Below, in pieces: positions 1 through 8,076 of a DNA stretch of 41,096 bases; the first letter of the stretch is position 1, and each line of letters begins with the position of its first letter. The notes under the pieces were generated by a model. That model saw nothing but the letters and a program-made list of their open reading frames with translations, was not told the origin of the DNA and searched no databases. The translations under genes and the position numbers were made by a program. Origin of the DNA: Chitinophagales bacterium (GTDB lineage Bacteria > Bacteroidota > Bacteroidia > Chitinophagales > Saprospiraceae); contig JAKSDI010000068.1 of the NCBI GenBank assembly GCA_022360175.1, positions 1 through 41,096 on the forward strand. The letters are read 5' to 3'.

Positions 1-7
1 GAGTAAT

Positions 8-156
8 GATTTCGGAAAAATCACATCTTTTTTGCCTGGGCAAAAAAGCTTTCGACTTCGGATGAAGTCGCACAAATAATACAACATGCGACTTCATCCG
101 AAGTCGAAATATCCACCATGAACATTTTTAATGAATTTCAGACTTCTCTGAAGTCT
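8..156 (+). repeat. Multi-hairpin dispersed repeat, copy A
   Basis: Four hairpins lie in a row. H1 (8-22) has GATTT/AAATC arms. H2 (27-48) is a perfect 10-bp stem with a TG loop. H3 has perfect 23-nt arms (50-72 and 87-109) around a 14-nt loop, and each arm contains a shorter self-complementary cgacttc/gaagtcg core. H4 (140-156) is a 7-bp stem. The same four hairpins in the same order occur at 12295-12440 on the other strand. No reading frame fits the element, so a non-coding mobile or structured RNA repeat is more likely than a gene. The true left edge may lie outside the window. Confidence 0.8.
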
Positions 157-189
157 TGGCACTTATATTAAACCGAAAATAAATCCATT

Positions 190-954
190 ATGAAACAGTA
201 TATTTTGTTCCTTCTTCTGGCATGTTTTAGTACTACATTAATGGCTACGGAAACCAAGCTAATTGTACGTGCAAAGGCCAGAGATGCTAAATTTATAGGT
301 AGCTCTTTAGGCGGAGCACATGTGATTATTCGTAATAAAGTCAATAACGAAATACTGGCGGAAGGTAAAACAGTAGGCTCTACAGGAAATACTGGCTTGA
401 TTATGAATACAGCACGTGAAAGAGGAGTTGCCATAGCAGATGAGCAAACTGCTCATTTTATAGCGAGTATAGATATAGAGGAACCAACTTTCATTAGTAT
501 TGAGGTGATCGCTCCATTCAGCGGCAAACAAGCCCAATCCAGAGCAAGTACTGATTTATGGCTGATCCCTGGGAAACACATTTTAGGGGATGGTATTATT
601 ATAGAATTTCCAGGATTTATCGTTGATGTGTTAAAACCCAGAACACATCAGTATATAGCACTCAATGATGTAAAAGACGAACCTTTCTCATTCAAAGCAA
701 ATATTGTGATGATGTGTGGTTGTGTAATAAAAGAAGGTGGAATCTGGGATTCAAATGATATTGAGGTCAAAGGTATCTTGAAAAGGAATGGAGCGCATTT
801 TGCCGATATTGAAATGTCCCTAATTGGAACGAATTTATTTGAAGGAAACACAAGGATTCTCTTTGCGGGGCAGTATGAATTAATTGTATATGCATATAAC
901 CCCGAAAGCGGAAACACAGGGGTAGATAAAGTGAACTATGTGATTTATGATTAG
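190..954 (+). CDS. Secreted protein of unknown function
   Basis: This is a 254-residue protein that I do not recognise. It opens with a clear Sec signal peptide (a short Lys-containing n-region, then a hydrophobic stretch to about residue 19, ending LMA), so it should be exported. The mature part is rich in beta-prone segments and Ile/Val. Residues 30-110 mention repeated A/V-x-I-x-E patterns that resemble a carboxypeptidase-regulatory or Ig-like beta sandwich, but no family motif is firm. A Cys pair (MCGC, about residues 176-179) sits mid-protein. There is no T9SS sorting tail or lipobox. The gene stands alone between the hairpin repeat and murI, with which it converges across only nine bases. 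The ATG at 190 is chosen because it gives the signal peptide. Confidence 0.75.
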   Translation: MKQYILFLLLACFSTTLMATETKLIVRAKARDAKFIGSSLGGAHVIIRNKVNNEILAEGKTVGSTGNTGLIMNTARERGVAIADEQTAHFIASIDIEEPTFISIEVIAPFSGKQAQSRASTDLWLIPGKHILGDGIIIEFPGFIVDVLKPRTHQYIALNDVKDEPFSFKANIVMMCGCVIKEGGIWDSNDIEVKGILKRNGAHFADIEMSLIGTNLFEGNTRILFAGQYELIVYAYNPESGNTGVDKVNYVIYD

Positions 955-963
955 AGTTTAAAT

Positions 964-1782
964 CTACAAAGAACCCACATCTAATCCTACATGCTCATTT
1001 ACTGCTACCGGAAAGCCCAGTAAGTGCTCTGCTAATTGTGCAAAAGTTTTACCCGGTCCGGAGGTGAAAAATTGATATTTCGCCTTTGCATCATCGGGCG
1101 CTAGCAGATCACGCTCATCCAGGACATGTTTGAGATGCCTGGCCAATGCAGGAGCAGGATCAATAATATGAATATCTGGTCCCAACAGTTTTTCGAAGGT
1201 AGGCAAAAGAAAAGGGTAGTGGGTGCATCCTAATACAAAAGTATCAGCACCTTGCTCCAGAAGAGGAAATAGAATAGCTTTGAGGAAAGCTTCTAATTCG
1301 GGGCCTTCTATCTGACCGCTTTCAATACGCTGTACCAGGCCAACACATGGATTTTCCAGCAATTCTACATTACTGGCAAAACGCTGCATCAGGCTACTAT
1401 ATCGTTGAGTTTGGAATGTACGTGCAGTAGCAAGAACGGCTACTTTCCCGCTTTGAGTAGCTTTCGCTCCAGGTTTGACAGCGGGTTCCATACCAATAAA
1501 ATGAATATCTGGCCAGGTAGCTCTTAGATGGTGTATAGCAGCAGTGGTAGCTGTATTGCAGGCAACGACAATAATCTTACACCCTTTTTCTAATAAAAAG
1601 CGAGTGATGGATTCACTGTATTGCCGGATAGCAATTCCAGGTTGAGGGCCATAGGGTACATGAGCCGTGTCACCAAAATAAAGGAAAGATTCCTTTGGTA
1701 ATTGGTCGATTATGGCGCGGGCAACGGTAAGGCCACCCATGCCAGAATCGAATATTCCTATGGGCTTATTGGCAGTAGCCAA
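964..1782 (-). CDS. murI: Glutamate racemase
   Basis: It interconverts L- and D-glutamate in the cytoplasm and supplies D-Glu for peptidoglycan. The 272-residue length is normal. Visible motifs are the N-terminal GIFDSGMGGLTV, the first catalytic Cys in ACNTAT (C75) and the second in GCTHYP (C185), the two-base mechanism pair of the Asp/Glu racemase family. The start is a TTG lying one base after the stop of the upstream ompH gene; no in-frame ATG fits between that stop and the conserved N-terminus. This suggests translational coupling. The order ompH-ompH-murI on one strand is common in Bacteroidota and supports the assignment. Confidence 0.95.
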   Translation of the reverse strand: MATANKPIGIFDSGMGGLTVARAIIDQLPKESFLYFGDTAHVPYGPQPGIAIRQYSESITRFLLEKGCKIIVVACNTATTAAIHHLRATWPDIHFIGMEPAVKPGAKATQSGKVAVLATARTFQTQRYSSLMQRFASNVELLENPCVGLVQRIESGQIEGPELEAFLKAILFPLLEQGADTFVLGCTHYPFLLPTFEKLLGPDIHIIDPAPALARHLKHVLDERDLLAPDDAKAKYQFFTSGPGKTFAQLAEHLLGFPVAVNEHVGLDVGSL

Positions 1783-1783
1783 T

Positions 1784-2290
1784 TTACATACCCAGTTTTG
1801 CTTTCACAAGTGTGCTAACATCTTGCGACTCTTCAGCATATAGTAGTACGCCTTGATCGAAGATGAACTGGAAGCCATTTTCGTTTGCTACTTCCTTGAT
1901 TGCTGTATTAACCTTATCATAAATAGGATTTAGCAATTCTTCACGCTTTGTTTGAACCTGAGCAATCATATCCTGCTCAAATTTTGCAATCTTGGCTTCT
2001 TCTTCCTGGAGGCGCTTACCTTCCTGCTCTTGCTGTACTGGAGATAGCTCGCCGTTCTGTACTTTGCGTTGTACCTCTGTGTAGTCAGCTTGCAGTTTTT
2101 CTAGCATGCCTTGTCCTTTCTTCTGGAGTTGCGTTTGGAGTGCTTCCAGATTGGCATCAGCTTGTTTTACTGCTGGCATCTCTGCCAAAATAGCTGCAGA
2201 ATTTACATAGCCGAATTTTTGAGCTTGAGCCATGCTTAGCATGCTTCCCATTGCCAATACCAGGCAGGCTATTTTCATCAAACTTTTCAT
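1784..2290 (-). CDS. OmpH/Skp family periplasmic chaperone (second copy)
   Basis: Skp/OmpH proteins are small periplasmic chaperones that hold unfolded outer-membrane proteins on their way to the BAM complex. This 168-residue protein has a signal peptide ending near AQAQ (about residue 24), then the family's first beta strand (KFGYVNSAAIL), a long charged coiled coil (about residues 45-125, rich in Glu, Gln and Lys), and a C-terminal strand region (NGFQFIFDQG) that closes the body domain. It lies between a longer paralogue upstream and murI one base downstream, so it is probably co-transcribed with murI. A separate promoter candidate precedes it. Confidence 0.9.
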   Translation of the reverse strand: MKSLMKIACLVLAMGSMLSMAQAQKFGYVNSAAILAEMPAVKQADANLEALQTQLQKKGQGMLEKLQADYTEVQRKVQNGELSPVQQEQEGKRLQEEEAKIAKFEQDMIAQVQTKREELLNPIYDKVNTAIKEVANENGFQFIFDQGVLLYAEESQDVSTLVKAKLGM

Positions 2291-2353
2291 CTATCTGAGT
2301 ATTTGTTTTTACTTCTAAAATTGATCTTATTCCTAAGATACCTTACGCGGCTG

Positions 2354-2361
2354 CAAAAATA
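2354..2361 (-). promoter_or_regulatory. Putative -7 element of the second ompH-murI unit
   Basis: On the minus strand the octamer reads TATTTTTG, an exact match to the Bacteroidota -7 consensus TAnnTTTG. It lies about 64 bases upstream of the second ompH start. I see no good -33 TTTG at the right distance, so this is a weak candidate for an internal promoter. Confidence 0.35.
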
Positions 2362-2424
2362 GCGGAATTCGAGCTAATGAAAAAATTAGTTTTTTATAAT
2401 GCATTCCACTAGATTATTATTAGC

Positions 2425-2946
2425 CTATTTCAGCTTCTTGATAACGTCTTCTGTTTTATCATATTCCGGATTGGAAAAAATGATACCTGCTCCACCAGAT
2501 TCATCAAAAATAAAGTCATAACCTCTTTCATTAGCATATTCCTGAATGGCAGTATATACTCGATCCTGAATAGGGCGTACCAAATCCTGACGTGATTTGA
2601 ATAAATCTCCTTCTGGGCCAAACTTCGCTTTTTGCATATCACGAACGGCTTTTTCTTTATTCATGATCTCTTCTTCCCGCTGGCGACGAGTATCCTCACT
2701 TAAAAGGACTTGTTCTGCCTGGTAACGGTTGTACATACCTTTAATTTCATCGTATTCTTGTGCAATTTCAGAGCGCCATTGGTTGGCCATTCTATCTAAT
2801 TCTGTTTGAGCTGCCTGATATTCTTCAATGCTTTCCAATATTTCACTCACATTGACAAATGCAATGCGCTGTGCTTGTGCAGTGAGTGCAAATATAGCCA
2901 GCATAGAAAGCGCTAGTAAGCTTTTTTTTAAGTTCTTGAAAGTCAT
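2425..2946 (-). CDS. OmpH/Skp family periplasmic chaperone (first copy)
   Basis: This 173-residue paralogue of the following gene has the same plan: a signal peptide (to about residue 25, ALTAQA), the strand RIAFVNVSEIL, a long coiled coil (about residues 40-115) and a C-terminal GYDFIFDESG strand region. It should hold outer-membrane clients in the periplasm. Two tandem Skp-like genes are frequent in Bacteroidota, often just downstream of bamA; here bamA is not present, because the upstream neighbour is a divergent monooxygenase gene. A 134-base gap separates it from the second ompH. The ATG at 2946 gives the signal peptide directly. Confidence 0.9.
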   Translation of the reverse strand: MTFKNLKKSLLALSMLAIFALTAQAQRIAFVNVSEILESIEEYQAAQTELDRMANQWRSEIAQEYDEIKGMYNRYQAEQVLLSEDTRRQREEEIMNKEKAVRDMQKAKFGPEGDLFKSRQDLVRPIQDRVYTAIQEYANERGYDFIFDESGGAGIIFSNPEYDKTEDVIKKLK

Positions 2947-2995
2947 ATGCGATTTTGTTTTCGATTACAAATTATTTCCTGAGTTATTCCCAGTC

Positions 2996-3003
2996 CAAAA
3001 TTA
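2996..3003 (-). promoter_or_regulatory. Putative -7 element upstream of the first ompH
   Basis: On the minus strand this reads TAATTTTG, matching TAnnTTTG exactly, about 50 bases before the ompH start. The -33 half is not obvious. The rest of the 2947-3268 divergent gap holds only a weak ctattgg/ccaatag inverted repeat around 3025-3075 and no gene that I can see. Confidence 0.4.
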
Positions 3004-3268
3004 CGATTTCTTACGATTTCCTATCTATTGGACGATGCTAGGGCGCTGGGCCACTATAGGGTACTAACCAATAGGAGAAAGCCTTTTGGGGCTAACCTTC
3101 TATTTACTAACGCCTTATTGAGGCGAGCCGTTGGTTGTACTTTTTTATGTTTAACGTTCATTTAACGGGCGAAAGCTACATTTTAACGCTTTGCTTAGAA
3201 ATTCCGTGTAGAATGGGGGCAAACATTTATTGTTTCAGTACTGTTAGAAGAATCTATTGATATAAAAT

Positions 3269-3991
3269 ATGAATCAGTCACAGCTTGTTACTATTACCTT
3301 TTTTAAGTATGCCGGGCTTGTTGATAAGTGGTGGGCATTTAAGGAAATGGGGATGTCTCCTTACAAGCTGCAGAACATCGAAGGGCTTCAATTTGGTAAA
3401 ATGCTGGGCAGTGGAGCCAAGGCAGGTTTTAGTATATGGCCCAATTTTGGAGCATATGCCTTGCTATGTGTATGGGATGAAGGGGAGAGTGCACATCAGT
3501 TTTTCAGGAAAAACAAGCTGTTTAATAATTGTAAAAAACATAGTCAAAGTTGGTGGACAATTTATATGCAGGCGGCGCAAGTTCATGGACAGTGGGATGG
3601 TTACAATCCTTTTCAGCTAACAACTTCTTATAATAAGGAAGAACCTGTAGCAGTGATTACCCGAGCGACAATCAGTCGGTCAAAGATGTGGCAATTCTGG
3701 CGAAAAGTGCCAGCGGTATCGGCAGAAATAGAAGGATGTCCAGGTTTACTTTTTTCTATAGGAGTAGGAGAGGTACCCTTATTACATCAGGTGACTTTTA
3801 GTATTTGGGAAAACAGCTATAGAATGATGGATTTTGCCTACAGGCACTCTTCCCATAAAGAAGTAGTAAAACAAGCCCGAGAGAAAGGATGGTTCAAAGA
3901 GGATTTATTTGCCCGTTTACATTTGTTGCACTCGGAAGGAGAACCAATGATTGCAGAATCAGAAATACTTAACTTGCACCCAAAAGAGTAA
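3269..3991 (+). CDS. Spheroidene monooxygenase (CrtA)-like protein
   Basis: The 240-residue sequence matches the CrtA family pattern: an N-terminal LVTITFFKY strand, WAFKEMG, a GLQFGKMLGSG segment, then NFGAYALLCVWDE, and a C-terminal half with a second similar alpha-beta unit (a ferredoxin-like, dimeric barrel type fold). CrtA of purple bacteria oxidises acyclic carotenoids at C-2; relatives in carotenoid-making Bacteroidota are plausible carotenoid monooxygenases. No other carotenoid gene is next to it, so the substrate is unknown. It has no signal peptide. It is followed seven bases later by an alpha/beta hydrolase, probably in one transcript that continues to hemW. Confidence 0.65.
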   Translation: MNQSQLVTITFFKYAGLVDKWWAFKEMGMSPYKLQNIEGLQFGKMLGSGAKAGFSIWPNFGAYALLCVWDEGESAHQFFRKNKLFNNCKKHSQSWWTIYMQAAQVHGQWDGYNPFQLTTSYNKEEPVAVITRATISRSKMWQFWRKVPAVSAEIEGCPGLLFSIGVGEVPLLHQVTFSIWENSYRMMDFAYRHSSHKEVVKQAREKGWFKEDLFARLHLLHSEGEPMIAESEILNLHPKE

Positions 3992-3998
3992 AAGCCGT

Positions 3999-4769
3999 AT
4001 GCTGGAGTTAAATTATAAAACATTTGGACAAGGAGCGCCCATTGCAATCCTTCATGGCCTATTTGGTACGCTGGATAACTGGCAAACACTGGGACGGAAG
4101 ATGTCAGAGCATTATACGGTATATCTTTTAGATCAACGTAATCATGGCCGCTCGCCTCATACTGAAGAAATGGATTATCCGGCGCTGGCAGATGATTTGC
4201 ATCATTTTTTGGAAAGCCACTGGATGTTTAAGGCAAATATTGTCGGGCACTCGATGGGAGGGAAAACAGCTATGCAGTTTGCACTCCAATACCCCGATAT
4301 GGTGGATAAATTAGTGATAGTAGATATTGCACCTAAAGATTATGAGGCTGGTCATCAATTGATATTTGATGCATTACATTCTGTAGATGTAAAGTCTATC
4401 GCTTCCAGAGCTAAAGCAGATGAGCAATTAAAAGAAAAGATAGATGATTATGGCGTTCGTCAGTTTTTATTGAAAAACCTTTCCAGAGACAAAAATAATG
4501 GAGGCTTCCGATGGAAGATGAACCTGCCGGTAATTTATAAGCATTATGAAGATATTTTAAAAGCTCCGGATTTAAACCATCCATTTGAAGGAGAAACTTT
4601 ATTTATTCGCGGTAGCCGATCCAATTATATTCAGGATGATGATTTTGAGACAATCCTTGAATGGTTTCCTCATGCCAAAATAGAAACGGTGGCAGATGTG
4701 GGGCATTGGGTACATGCAGAAGCTCCCGATGCATTGCTGAAGCTCGTCATGGATTTTATCGAAGCATAA
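3999..4769 (+). CDS. Alpha/beta hydrolase, YbfF-like esterase
   Basis: A 256-residue cytoplasmic alpha/beta hydrolase. The oxyanion-hole region is LHGLFGTLDNW (residues 19-29), followed by DQRNHGRSPH, the nucleophile elbow GHSMGGK with Ser85, and the catalytic His in DVGHWVHAE (H236). The cap region and the NHGRS motif point to the YbfF/acyl-CoA-thioesterase-like esterase group, for which natural substrates are poorly defined. I chose the ATG at 3999 rather than an upstream in-frame start that would overlap the monooxygenase gene, because MLELNYKTFGQG is the usual N-terminus of this group. The next gene, hemW, starts 13 bases later. Confidence 0.88.
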   Translation: MLELNYKTFGQGAPIAILHGLFGTLDNWQTLGRKMSEHYTVYLLDQRNHGRSPHTEEMDYPALADDLHHFLESHWMFKANIVGHSMGGKTAMQFALQYPDMVDKLVIVDIAPKDYEAGHQLIFDALHSVDVKSIASRAKADEQLKEKIDDYGVRQFLLKNLSRDKNNGGFRWKMNLPVIYKHYEDILKAPDLNHPFEGETLFIRGSRSNYIQDDDFETILEWFPHAKIETVADVGHWVHAEAPDALLKLVMDFIEA

Positions 4770-4782
4770 AGCATTATAAAAA

Positions 4783-5910
4783 ATGTCAGGCATCTATTTC
4801 CATATACCTTTTTGTAAGCAGGCTTGCCACTATTGCAATTTTCATTTTTCTACTTCCATGAAATTGAAAGAGCAGGTGATTGATGCTATGTTGCTGGAAT
4901 TGGAAATGCGCAAGGATTATTTACCCAAGGAACCTTTGTCCAGCATTTATTTTGGCGGAGGGACTCCCTCTTTATTAGATGCGGATGATTTGCAGCGCTT
5001 TTTTGAAAAAATTAATACACTATTTCAGCTACAGCCAAATGCAGAGATTACCCTGGAAGCCAATCCGGATGATCTTACTAATGAAAAATTGAAAATGCTG
5101 GCTGATAGCCCCGTAAACCGTCTAAGCATTGGGGTGCAGTCTTTTTTTGAAGAAGATTTAGTGTTTATGAATCGGGCTCATAATGCTCGGGAAGCGCAAC
5201 AGTGCCTTGAGCAGGCTCTTCGGTTAGGATTTCATGATATTACGATTGATCTTATTTATGGAGCGCCTACTACCAGTGATGCTATGTGGGAAGAAAATCT
5301 TCGTATCGCCTTTGATTACAACATCCCTCACCTTTCCAGTTATGCGCTTACTGTTGAAGAAAAAACAGCCCTTCATCATTTTGTGAAAACGGGAAAAGTA
5401 GCAGCACTAGAAGAGGAAAAAGCTGCTCGGCAGTTTGAATATTTGATGGCAGCGACCACCTCGGTGGGTTATATCCATTATGAAATTTCCAATTTTGCAC
5501 TCCCTGGCCGCTTTGCTCGTCACAATACCAGTTATTGGCAAGGAGCGCCTTATTTGGGTATAGGCCCCGCTGCACACAGTTTTAATGGTATAGTTCGTCG
5601 GTGGAACGTGGCTAATAATGCACTTTATGTAAAAGCATTGGAGGCAGATACAAAGGATGCTTATTATGAAATTGAGCAATTATCAGCTGCTGATCGCTAT
5701 AATGAATATGTGATGACCGGGCTTCGTACCATTTGGGGCGTAGACCTGGGGCATATCGCCGCTATGGATGAAACTTTTGCCACACATTTTCAAAAGCATG
5801 TTCAGAGCTTCATTGAAGAAAAAAAGATGATTCAGGAAGGTAAGGTATATCGCCTGAGTTCAACTGGCCGATTATTGGCAGATGGCATCGCTGCCGAACT
5901 TTTTTTCTGA
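4783..5910 (+). CDS. hemW: HemW, radical SAM heme chaperone
   Basis: This is a 375-residue radical SAM protein of the HemN/HemW class. Cys11, Cys15 and Cys18 in HIPFCKQACHYCNF bind the 4Fe-4S cluster, and FGGGTPSLL follows as the SAM-binding segment. The rest shows the family blocks EANPDDLT, RLSIGVQSF, DLIYGAP and, near the C-terminus, the HemN C-terminal domain. The length and the lack of an N-terminal extension fit HemW, which carries and inserts heme and does not act as the true coproporphyrinogen III dehydrogenase HemN. Earlier annotations often call it coproporphyrinogen III oxidase. It follows the hydrolase closely and is likely in the same operon. Confidence 0.92.
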   Translation: MSGIYFHIPFCKQACHYCNFHFSTSMKLKEQVIDAMLLELEMRKDYLPKEPLSSIYFGGGTPSLLDADDLQRFFEKINTLFQLQPNAEITLEANPDDLTNEKLKMLADSPVNRLSIGVQSFFEEDLVFMNRAHNAREAQQCLEQALRLGFHDITIDLIYGAPTTSDAMWEENLRIAFDYNIPHLSSYALTVEEKTALHHFVKTGKVAALEEEKAARQFEYLMAATTSVGYIHYEISNFALPGRFARHNTSYWQGAPYLGIGPAAHSFNGIVRRWNVANNALYVKALEADTKDAYYEIEQLSAADRYNEYVMTGLRTIWGVDLGHIAAMDETFATHFQKHVQSFIEEKKMIQEGKVYRLSSTGRLLADGIAAELFF

Positions 5911-5976
5911 TTTATCATAAAAACGTAACGTTTTCTGTTTTCAGAAGATAAAGGGTAAAACCAAAACCTTAATCCA

Positions 5977-6558
5977 ATGAGAACATTATTGTATGCTTGC
6001 CTTTTTATGGCAGGTGCAGCAGGTTTACTTCTTTCTACAGGTTGCTGCACTCCTAACGAATTAATTGGCTCACAATCCGTTCCCCTAAGAGCACAAGAAA
6101 CCAACATGTGGTGTTGGGCTGCTAGTGGTGAAATGGTAATGGACTTCCTCGGTACAAATGTAAGTCAGTGTGATGAAGCTAATAAGCGCTTTGGCAGAAA
6201 TGATTGTTGTAACAACCCAGTACCTACCCCTTGCGTAAATGGTGGCTGGCCGGAATTTGCTAAGTACGACTTTTCCTTTACACGAACCAATGATGCTGCT
6301 TTGAGTTGGGAAACACTCAAAAAAGAGATTGATTGCTACAATCGGCCTATTGCATACTCCTGGCACTGGAATGGTGGTGGCGGACATATGATGGTTGTAA
6401 CTGGATATGCAGAAATTAATGGCACTCGTTATGTAAGTGTGAATGACCCTTGGTCGCCCAATGTAGGCTCGCAATATTTCCTTACTTATACAGCCTATGT
6501 AAGTGGCTCTGGTTATACCCACTGGGATGACTTTTATCAGATTGTCAAAAAACCTTAA
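5977..6558 (+). CDS. Papain-fold (C39/C70-like) cysteine peptidase, lipoprotein
   Basis: This 193-residue protein has a lipobox (LSTGC, Cys23), so it is probably anchored to a membrane. The mature domain begins VPLRAQETNMWCWAAS, the signature of the papain-like C39/AvrRpt2 (C70) superfamily: Gln40 as oxyanion-hole residue, Cys46 as nucleophile, His137 in GGGGHMMVV, and Asn156/Asp157 in VNDPW as the third catalytic position. Several extra Cys (64, 77, 78, 86) lie in a loop after the nucleophile helix and may form disulfides, fitting an exported enzyme. It is followed 13 bases later by a small secreted protein that may be its partner. The substrate is unknown. Confidence 0.78.
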   Translation: MRTLLYACLFMAGAAGLLLSTGCCTPNELIGSQSVPLRAQETNMWCWAASGEMVMDFLGTNVSQCDEANKRFGRNDCCNNPVPTPCVNGGWPEFAKYDFSFTRTNDAALSWETLKKEIDCYNRPIAYSWHWNGGGGHMMVVTGYAEINGTRYVSVNDPWSPNVGSQYFLTYTAYVSGSGYTHWDDFYQIVKKP

Positions 6559-6571
6559 AAACTAAAATAAA

Positions 6572-7186
6572 ATGAAAACCATATTTCTATTTTCCCTAAT
6601 CACTATGATGAGTCTAAGTCTTTTGGGGCAAAACCAAGATATAGAAAAAGCAGCTCAGTCTGCTTTGAGAGATATGCAGAAAGTCATTACGGATAATAAT
6701 GCGCCGATGTTTGGTATTAAATCAGCAGCTGAACTGCAAGGTGCTGATTTAGGTGAGCCCGTTGAGCACCAGTATATAGGCTTGGAAGGCTTGAAGGAGT
6801 TTGATGGTGGCCAGGTAAATGCCCAGCGTTTGCTTAATAAATTAGATAAAGTCAGTGTACCTGTATTAAAAGATGGCAGATACTTGACTTCTATAGATGT
6901 AGAAAAAGGCAAAGAAGGCTGGAAATCTACAGGTTTTGGCAACATGGCACCTATCAGTGATTTTGAAGAAGTACGTCGTAGAAATCAATTAGGAGATGAT
7001 GCTTATCTGGTAAGAGTACCTGCACTCAACCAATATTTTGTAGCAAAAGGACAAGGCCCGGACTTGCAATTTGCGTTAATCGGCAATTCCAGCATTGATT
7101 TACCAAGAATGGAATTTATTCCCGCAGAAGAAGCACTAAAAGCGCTGCAGCCTCTGGCAGAGCGATATAATGGACTTCCTTGGTAG
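6572..7186 (+). CDS. Secreted protein next to the cysteine peptidase, function unknown
   Basis: A 204-residue protein that I cannot place. Residues 1-20 form a signal peptide (ending SLLGQ). The mature part has no Cys and no recognisable catalytic motif. It alternates short helices with strands, and the C-terminal half (SDFEEVRRRNQLGDDAYLVRVPALNQYFVAK) looks like a compact alpha-beta domain. It lies 13 bases after the papain-fold lipoprotein gene and ends at a terminator-like hairpin, so the two genes are most likely one transcript. A role as inhibitor, chaperone or substrate of the peptidase is conjecture from position only. Confidence 0.7.
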   Translation: MKTIFLFSLITMMSLSLLGQNQDIEKAAQSALRDMQKVITDNNAPMFGIKSAAELQGADLGEPVEHQYIGLEGLKEFDGGQVNAQRLLNKLDKVSVPVLKDGRYLTSIDVEKGKEGWKSTGFGNMAPISDFEEVRRRNQLGDDAYLVRVPALNQYFVAKGQGPDLQFALIGNSSIDLPRMEFIPAEEALKALQPLAERYNGLPW

Positions 7187-7229
7187 GATTTTTAAACAAG
7201 TTCTTAAAACCAGAGCATGTATGTTTGAG

Positions 7230-7260
7230 CAACCCGGCACCCTCTCGTCGGGTTGTTTTA
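7230..7260 (+). terminator. Rho-independent terminator after the peptidase pair
   Basis: A CAACCCG/CGGGTTG stem (7230-7236 and 7249-7255) is followed by TTTTA. It lies 43 bases after the stop of the secreted-protein gene. Confidence 0.7.
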
Positions 7261-7264
7261 TATA

Positions 7265-7299
7265 AACCCATGCACCAGCTTGAAGCTGGCGTATGGGTT
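7265..7299. repeat. Two-part hairpin between convergent genes
   Basis: Outer arms aaccca(t)/(a)tgggtt and inner arms ccagctt/aagctgg form a nested, interrupted hairpin just past the hisIE stop. On the minus strand it may act as the hisIE terminator, although the T-run is poor. Confidence 0.45.
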
Positions 7300-7315
7300 G
7301 TAAGTACATGAAATT

Positions 7316-7930
7316 TTATCTTTTATGCCTCTCCTTTAAAATGCCCATCACCTCTTCCAGGGTATAACCTTTTGCGGTAAGCAGCACCAAATAGTGATAC
7401 ATCAAATCAGCTGCTTCATTTAAGAAAAGTTCTTTATTATCGTCTTTTGCTTCGATTACTAATTCTACGGCTTCTTCTCCTACCTTTTGAGCGACCTTAT
7501 TGATCCCTTTAGCAAATAAGGAAGCAGTGTAGGAAGTTTCAGGAGCTGCCCCCTGACGAGATTGTATCACTTTTTCCAACTGATCTAAGAAATTGGCAGC
7601 CTCATTTTCCTCCTCCCAGCAAGTGTCTGTGCCTGTATGACAAACAGGGCCTCTGGGATGTACATAAACGAGCAGGGCATCCTGGTCACAATCAGCTTTA
7701 ATACTTACTAATTCAAGAAAATTGCCAGAAGTCTCTCCTTTGGTCCAGAGCCGTTGTTTGCTACGACTGAAAAAAGTAAGCTTACCACTAGTAAGTGTTT
7801 TGTCCAGCGCTGTTTCATCCATATAGCCTAACATAAGGACCATACGTGTATTTGCATCCTGTACAATAGCAGGGAGCAAACCATTCATTTTATCAAAGTC
7901 AAGTTGTGATTTATCGAATGTCATGATCAT
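7316..7930 (-). CDS. hisIE: Bifunctional phosphoribosyl-AMP cyclohydrolase / phosphoribosyl-ATP pyrophosphatase
   Basis: It carries out the second and third steps of histidine synthesis. The N-terminal HisI domain (residues 1 to about 105) shows LMLGYMDETAL, TFFSRSKQRLWTKGETSGN and the metal-binding Cys/Asp cluster KADCDQDALL and GPVCHTGTDTCW. The C-terminal HisE domain (about 110-204) shows KVAQKVGEEAVELVIEAKD and the acidic NEAADLMYHYLVLL helix. The 204-residue length is normal for the fusion. Two ATGs two codons apart (7930 and 7924) could start it. A TACATTTG -7 element (7948-7955, minus strand) implies a very short leader. It is isolated from other his genes here. Confidence 0.95.
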   Translation of the reverse strand: MIMTFDKSQLDFDKMNGLLPAIVQDANTRMVLMLGYMDETALDKTLTSGKLTFFSRSKQRLWTKGETSGNFLELVSIKADCDQDALLVYVHPRGPVCHTGTDTCWEEENEAANFLDQLEKVIQSRQGAAPETSYTASLFAKGINKVAQKVGEEAVELVIEAKDDNKELFLNEAADLMYHYLVLLTAKGYTLEEVMGILKERHKR

Positions 7931-7947
7931 TTCTTTTGACGATGGGG

Positions 7948-7955
7948 CAAATGTA
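7948..7955 (-). promoter_or_regulatory. Putative -7 element of hisIE
   Basis: Minus-strand TACATTTG matches TAnnTTTG exactly, 18 bases before the hisIE ATG. A convincing -33 element is not visible. Confidence 0.35.
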
Positions 7956-8076
7956 GGAGTTTACTCGGTCATATGGCTTATTTATACAGTTTTAGTATCA
8001 CTTTACTTACTTGCACGGTATACATATTATTAAAACCCCTATCTTGAATAGGAAATTAATTACTAATACTACAGTT

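Noticed and set aside
6085-6522. A 145-codon minus-strand frame
   Set aside because: It lies wholly inside the papain-fold gene on the opposite strand, which has catalytic motifs.
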